NCBI GenBank assembly: GCA_015484555.1
Contig: WFMZ01000056.1
Span: forward strand, 62,001 to 126,000
Length of the DNA: 64,000 bases
Reading direction: 5' to 3'
Origin: Hydrogenovibrio sp.
GTDB lineage: Bacteria > Pseudomonadota > Gammaproteobacteria > Thiomicrospirales > Thiomicrospiraceae
Within the stretch, counting starts at the first letter, position 1; the number at the start of each line of letters is the position of its first letter. The position numbers and the translations under genes were made by a program. Shown here piece after piece: positions 59,532 through 64,000 of the stretch. The notes beneath the pieces are model-generated. The model did no database searches. It saw only the letters and a program-made list of their open reading frames with translations, and was not told the origin of the DNA.

Positions 59532-60014
59532 TTATTGTTCTGATATATTTTCAGTGGTTTTTTGCGTCAACTTTTCACCACTAGTGGCAAACTTATCCGC
59601 TAACTGTGTAGCCAAGCGAGTTCTTTCGGTTTCAGGAAAGCTAACAATGAGCCCACCCTCGGTCAGTTCACGGCTTTCACCAATAAACTTACCGCCGGCC
59701 TCAATCATCATCTCTCCACAAATCACTTCACCTAGTAACTTACCCGTTGAAAGAATATCAATTTTTTCACAAGCAACCTTGCCTTCAACCACGCCGCTTA
59801 CAACAATAGTCTTGGCTTTTATTAAGCCAGTTACCACACCTGTATCGCCAATGGAAATATCATATTCAGTTTCTACAATGCCATCAATACGACCATCTAT
59901 ATGTAAAGCGCCATCTAAATCGGTTAGCTCTCCGCTTATTTTACATCCCTCAGCAATAATTGTTTTTCCACCATCTGGACGCGATTTTGTACGGCTTGAC
60001 TTAAAGACCCCCAT
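59532..60014 (-). CDS. Bactofilin
   Basis: Polymerising beta-helix cytoskeletal protein (160 aa). The central DUF583 domain (about 18-115) shows the repeating G-hydrophobic pattern: IIAEGCKISGEL, LHIDGRIDGIV, ISIGDTGVVTGLI, IVVSGVVEGKV, IDILSTGKLLGEV. The N-terminus is short and basic and the C-terminus low in structure. Bactofilins position cell-wall enzymes. Its first 79 bases overlap the end of the M23 peptidase gene, so the two are tightly coupled. Confidence 0.92.
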   Translation of the reverse strand: MGVFKSSRTKSRPDGGKTIIAEGCKISGELTDLDGALHIDGRIDGIVETEYDISIGDTGVVTGLIKAKTIVVSGVVEGKVACEKIDILSTGKLLGEVICGEMMIEAGGKFIGESRELTEGGLIVSFPETERTRLATQLADKFATSGEKLTQKTTENISEQ

Positions 60015-60886
60015 GGGACCCCCTTTACACGTTTTATAATTTCATCATATTTATTAATATTCCAGTCCACAAAAGGAACAGGGTTTAATTTTCTTTGTAC
60101 ATAGCTCACCTCATAGTGCAAGTGCGGACCAGAAGACAATCCAGTTGAACCAATATCACCGATACGGTCACCTTTTTTAATCACTTGACCTGTTTTAACA
60201 CGTAGCTTACTCATGTGGCCATATAAGGTCTTAAAGCCATTCCGATGACTAATAATAACTAGGTTACCGTAACCACTTCGCTTATGGTAGCCCGCATACT
60301 CAATAGTACCATTAGCCGTCGCTAAAACAGGATCGCCTATTTTCCCACGATAATCCAAGCCACGGTGAAACTCTTTTTTACCTGTTACTGGGTGAATACG
60401 CCAGCCAAAACCGCTACTAAGTCCTTTAAAATTTTTAACTGGACGCCCATTTGGAAAATCCAATAGCATAATACGTTTTTCCAAAGTGCTTAGCTGCACT
60501 AACTTCACTCTATCTCGAACCGGCGTTTCAGCCTTTGAACTCACGCCAATCAAGTCTTCTAACCCTTGCAAAGTTTGATCTAAAAACTGAATTTGCTTAG
60601 ACTTATTATCCAGTTCTGACTGTAACTTTTGTTTTGCATCATTTAACAAAAGGTAATTGGCTTGATTTTTTTCCAACTCTCCTTTAAAGGAGAGTTGGGC
60701 TTCCATACGTTGGTTTTCAATATTAACGGTTTCTTGGTTTAACCACCAAATCACCGTACCTCCCGATACGATAACCAAAACAATAAAAAGAATAAAGAAC
60801 AAGGCAAACTTTCGAACCAATTGGTTAAATGAAAAGTTTCTCGAACCATGAACATCACTAATCGTAATCGTAAAGCGATCTTTCAT
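59936..60886 (-). CDS. M23-family peptidoglycan metallopeptidase, membrane-anchored
   Basis: A 316-aa endopeptidase-like protein. One membrane segment (about 27-48) is followed by a coiled coil (about 56-112) and an M23/LytM domain (about 158-270). Zn ligands are visible: His174 and Asp178 in HRGLDYRG and His257 in HLHYEV, with His224 and His255 as further active-site residues, so it should be catalytic rather than an EnvC-like activator. Its last 26 codons overlap bactofilin in another frame. M23 plus bactofilin is a known cell-shape pairing. Confidence 0.92.
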   Translation of the reverse strand: MKDRFTITISDVHGSRNFSFNQLVRKFALFFILFIVLVIVSGGTVIWWLNQETVNIENQRMEAQLSFKGELEKNQANYLLLNDAKQKLQSELDNKSKQIQFLDQTLQGLEDLIGVSSKAETPVRDRVKLVQLSTLEKRIMLLDFPNGRPVKNFKGLSSGFGWRIHPVTGKKEFHRGLDYRGKIGDPVLATANGTIEYAGYHKRSGYGNLVIISHRNGFKTLYGHMSKLRVKTGQVIKKGDRIGDIGSTGLSSGPHLHYEVSYVQRKLNPVPFVDWNINKYDEIIKRVKGVPWGSLSQAVQNRVQMVEKQLLLRDVK

Positions 60887-60922
60887 CTTTTGCTTACCTT
60901 GCTTAAAAAAACAATTAAATAA

Positions 60923-61996
60923 TTAAAGTGCTGCGACGACCGCATCACCCATTTCAGAAGTTGACACCTTGGTCATGCCTTCTGAGTAGATATCGCCTGT
61001 TCTTAAGCCTTTATCTAATACTGTGCTCACTGCATTTTCGATTTTAACTGCCAAAACTTCTTGCCCTAAGCTATAACGTAACATCATAGCGGCAGACAAA
61101 ATAGTTGCCAATGGATTTGCAATATTTTGCCCTGCAATATCAGGTGCTGAACCATGGCTAGGCTCATACATGCCTTTATTATTTTCATCTAAAGAGGCTG
61201 AAGCCAACATACCAATAGATCCCGTTAGCATAGAAGCTTCATCAGATAAAATATCACCAAACATATTACCCGTTACCAACACATCAAATTGCTTAGGATT
61301 CAAAACTAACTGCATCGCCGCATTATCAACATACATATGTTTCAGCTCAACTTCTGGATATTCTTTACCCACCTCTTCCATCACTTCACGCCACAGCTCG
61401 GTTACTTCTAAAACATTGGCTTTATCAACAGAAGTCAGCTTCTTATCTCTTTTCATTGCTGCTTGAAAAGCAACATGCGCAATGCGCTTAATTTCAGATT
61501 CTGAATAAACATAGGTATTGTAACCTTGGCGCTCACCATTTTCTAACGTTCGCACGCCACGAGGTTGACCAAAATAGATGCCCCCCGTTAACTCACGTAC
61601 AATTAAAATATCTAACCCCGCCACCACTTCAGGCTTCAGCGTTGAAGCATCCGCTAACTGCTCAAATAAATAAGCAGGACGCAAATTTGCGAACAATGAC
61701 ATATCTGAACGAAGTCTTAATAAGCCTTTTTCAGGTCTAACAGAGATATCTAAAGACTCCCATTTATAACCACCCACCGCGCCTAATAAAATAGCATCGG
61801 CTTGCTGTGCTTTTTCCATCGTTTCATCAGCCAAAGGAACGCCGTGTACATCATAAGCGGCACCACCAACAAGGTCTTCGGACATTACGATATCCAGTCC
61901 ATCACTAATTTTTAAAGCTTCAAGCACCTTAACGGCTTCTGCTGTAATTTCTGGGCCAATTCCATCACCAGGTAATACTAATACTTGTTTTGTCAT
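60923..61996 (-). CDS. leuB: 3-isopropylmalate dehydrogenase
   Basis: NAD-dependent oxidative decarboxylation in leucine synthesis. Seen: [43 protein letters not shown], the [15 protein letters not shown] region and [15 protein letters not shown] with Asp metal ligands, and [18 protein letters not shown] (as [10 protein letters not shown]). 357 aa. Follows leuD after 51 bases. Confidence 0.97.
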   Translation of the reverse strand: MTKQVLVLPGDGIGPEITAEAVKVLEALKISDGLDIVMSEDLVGGAAYDVHGVPLADETMEKAQQADAILLGAVGGYKWESLDISVRPEKGLLRLRSDMSLFANLRPAYLFEQLADASTLKPEVVAGLDILIVRELTGGIYFGQPRGVRTLENGERQGYNTYVYSESEIKRIAHVAFQAAMKRDKKLTSVDKANVLEVTELWREVMEEVGKEYPEVELKHMYVDNAAMQLVLNPKQFDVLVTGNMFGDILSDEASMLTGSIGMLASASLDENNKGMYEPSHGSAPDIAGQNIANPLATILSAAMMLRYSLGQEVLAVKIENAVSTVLDKGLRTGDIYSEGMTKVSTSEMGDAVVAAL

Positions 61997-62047
61997 ATTT
62001 ATTTCCGCTCGTATACTTAAATTTTAAATTTCAGGCTAGCTAACTAC

Positions 62048-62686
62048 TTAGCCAAATAACCAAGGGTTTTTCGCTTGATATTTTTTTTCAAACGCTTTTA
62101 TCTCTGCTTCATGCTTAAGAGTAAGCCCTATATCGTCCAAGCCATTCAACAAGCAATGCTTTCTAAATTGATCTACCTCGAAAGCTAACTTTCCGCCCCC
62201 TTGAGTGGTGATAACTTGCTTCTCTAAATCGACCATCACCGAATAGCCTTTGATATTTTCAGTAGAAGCGAACAAACCATTGATGTTAGACTCACTTAAT
62301 ACAATCGGTAAAATGCCATTCTTAAAGCAGTTATTAAAGAATATATCTGCAAAACTAGGCGCGATAACAACCTCAAAACCATAATCTTTTAAAGCCCAAG
62401 GCGCATGCTCTCGACTAGAACCACAGCCGAAATTTTCACGTGCTAACAGGATTTTACTATCCGCATATTCTGGTTGATTTAAAACAAAGTCTTTATTCAA
62501 GGGACGATGACTATTATCCGAATCAGGCTGACCAATATCTAAATAACGCCATTCATCAAACAAGTTAGGACCAAACCCTGTTCGTTTAATAGATTTTAAA
62601 AATTGTTTAGGGATAATCGCATCTGTGTCAATATTAGCGCGATCCATTGGCGCAACGACAGAACTAATTATTGTAAACTTTTCCAT
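62048..62686 (-). CDS. leuD: 3-isopropylmalate dehydratase small subunit
   Basis: Swivelling domain of isopropylmalate isomerase, 212 aa. Seen: [34 protein letters not shown] and [16 protein letters not shown]. It shares one base with the end of leuC. Confidence 0.97.
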   Translation of the reverse strand: MEKFTIISSVVAPMDRANIDTDAIIPKQFLKSIKRTGFGPNLFDEWRYLDIGQPDSDNSHRPLNKDFVLNQPEYADSKILLARENFGCGSSREHAPWALKDYGFEVVIAPSFADIFFNNCFKNGILPIVLSESNINGLFASTENIKGYSVMVDLEKQVITTQGGGKLAFEVDQFRKHCLLNGLDDIGLTLKHEAEIKAFEKKYQAKNPWLFG

Positions 62687-64000
62687 TACCCTGCCTCCAA
62701 CATATCACGAACATCAACAAAATGCCCTGCAATGGCTGCAGCAGCAGCCATTGCAGGGCTAACCAAATGAGTTCTACCACCCGCCCCCTGGCGACCTTCA
62801 AAGTTACGATTTGAGGTAGACGCGCAATGCTTTCCATCAGGTAGCTTATCTGCATTCATTGCTAGGCACATTGAGCAACCTGGGTTACGCCATTCAAACC
62901 CAGCTTCGATAAAGATTTTATCCAACCCTTCATCTTCAGCTTGCTTTTTAACCAAACCAGAACCTGGAACCGCCAATGCTTGCTCCACAGAACCGGCTAT
63001 TTTACGACCTTTTAATACTTTCGCCGCCGCTCTAAAATCTTCAATACGCGAATTGGTACAAGAACCAATAAACACATAGTCAGCCGGGATATCTTTAATC
63101 GCCATATCCGCTGTTAAACCCATGTAATCTAACGCGCGCTGAATGGCATCCGCCTTAACAGAATCTTTTTCATTTGTAGGATTAGGCACAGTTGCATTAA
63201 CATCCAATACCATTTCAGGAGAGGTTCCCCAAGAAACTTGCGGCTCTATCTCAGCACCTTCCATTTCAACAACCGTGTCAAACTCCGCATCACTATCTGA
63301 ATGCAAGTCCTGCCAAGCTTTAACCGCAACCTCCCAGTCTTTGCCCTTAGGCGAAAACGGGCGACCCTGAACATAGTCAACGGTCTTATCATCTACCGCA
63401 ACCACCCCTACGCGAGCACCGGCTTCAATCGCCATGTTGCAAACCGTCATACGACCCTCAACAGACATGTCTTCAAAAACCTGTCCACCAAATTCAATGG
63501 CATGACCATTACCGCCTGCGGTACCAATCTTACCAATAATAGCCAAAATAGCATCTTTAGGCGTCACGCCATTACGCAGCTTGCCGTTCACTTTAACCAA
63601 CATGTTCTTCATTTTTTTCTGAATCAAACACTGAGTCGCCAAAACATGCTCTACTTCTGACGTACCTACTCCATGCGCCAAAGCACCTAAAGCACCGTGC
63701 GTTGCGGTATGAGAATCACCACAAACCAATGTCATGCCGGGCAAGGTTGCACCCTCTTCAGGCCCAACTACATGCACAATACCTTGACGGATATCACCAA
63801 TACCGAATTCGGTAATGCCAAACTCTTTAGCATTCATGCCCAGCGTTTGCACTTGAATACGAGAAACAGGATCAACAATATCATCAATAGAGTTAAAGGC
63901 CGTTGTGGGTACGTTATGATCAGGCGTCGCTAAGTTTGCATCTGTACGCCAAGGCTGTCTATTCGCCAACCTCAGCCCTTCAAATGCTTGAGGAGAGGTT
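62686..64000 (-). CDS. leuC: 3-isopropylmalate dehydratase large subunit (partial, N-terminus outside the window)
   Basis: Aconitase-family subunit with a 4Fe-4S cluster. The frame is open to the window edge ([20 protein letters not shown]..), so about the first 35 residues are missing; the apparent Met at 63969 is an internal TTG codon (Leu). Cluster Cys ligands are in IGSCTNSR and in [30 protein letters not shown] has Ala where many homologues have Arg. Confidence 0.95.
   Translation of the reverse strand, partial: TSPQAFEGLRLANRQPWRTDANLATPDHNVPTTAFNSIDDIVDPVSRIQVQTLGMNAKEFGITEFGIGDIRQGIVHVVGPEEGATLPGMTLVCGDSHTATHGALGALAHGVGTSEVEHVLATQCLIQKKMKNMLVKVNGKLRNGVTPKDAILAIIGKIGTAGGNGHAIEFGGQVFEDMSVEGRMTVCNMAIEAGARVGVVAVDDKTVDYVQGRPFSPKGKDWEVAVKAWQDLHSDSDAEFDTVVEMEGAEIEPQVSWGTSPEMVLDVNATVPNPTNEKDSVKADAIQRALDYMGLTADMAIKDIPADYVFIGSCTNSRIEDFRAAAKVLKGRKIAGSVEQALAVPGSGLVKKQAEDEGLDKIFIEAGFEWRNPGCSMCLAMNADKLPDGKHCASTSNRNFEGRQGAGGRTHLVSPAMAAAAAIAGHFVDVRDMLEAG

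Noticed and set aside
62776-62800. CCCCCTGGCGACCTT in leuC resembles the motif core
   Set aside because: It falls in the conserved NFEGRQG segment of LeuC; likely coincidence, although the Ala in place of Arg there is unusual.

Overview
The window is a 64 kb chromosomal segment of a gammaproteobacterium of fairly low GC (about 40% by eye). Gene content and order support this: a division/cell-wall cluster divergent from rnpB, the block rlmE-ftsH-folP-glmM-tpiA-secG-tRNA-Leu, a complete 13-subunit nuo operon (plus a DUF2818 gene), and a leuCDB-asd-truA-trpFBA-accD-folC-dedD-purF-metZ supercluster. Two chemoreceptors point to a motile, free-living cell with an aerobic-type chain. My guess is a marine lineage near Thiomicrospira/Piscirickettsiaceae, but the sequence alone does not prove this.

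Layout. 1-2.3 kb: zinc uptake genes znuA (partial), znuC and znuB. 2.4-10 kb: a nitrobindin-like protein, a chemoreceptor with a zinc-binding CZB domain, lgt-thyA-folA, and a second chemoreceptor. 10.1-22.9 kb: the mra/dcw cluster on the minus strand (mraZ, rsmH, ftsZ, ftsL, ftsI, murE, murF, mraY, murD, ftsW, murG). It has a clear TTGACA-17-TATAGT promoter and a 10-bp-period MraZ operator. ftsZ sits between rsmH and ftsL, and murC, ddl, ftsQ and ftsA do not follow murG. 23.3-24.8 kb: rnpB, a decayed tyrosine integrase broken by an amber codon, and tRNA-fMet. 24.8-39.5 kb: DUF2818 and nuoN to nuoA. 39.6-46.3 kb: tRNA-Leu(GAG), secG, tpiA, glmM, folP, ftsH, rlmE and divergent yhbY. 46.3-49.3 kb: an accessory patch holding a ParE/ParD-type toxin-antitoxin pair, an orphan protein with a PD-(D/E)XK nuclease-like C-terminus, and a 57-codon ORF. 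49.3-64 kb: methionine, purine, folate, fatty-acid, tryptophan, aspartate-family and leucine genes, interrupted by an overlapping M23 peptidase/bactofilin pair.

The most unusual signal is not a gene. It is a dispersed 18-mer, CCACCCCTGGCGATTTTT, with seven exact and two one-mismatch copies plus one diverged relative in 64 kb. Four of these copies form two head-to-head pairs that make long hairpins: one between convergent yhbY and parE, one inside the dcw operon between mraY and murD. One copy lies inside nuoL and the diverged one inside folC. This distribution (intergenic, paired as terminator-like stems, tolerated in coding sequence) resembles DNA uptake sequences of Neisseriaceae and Pasteurellaceae, but the motif matches neither known family.
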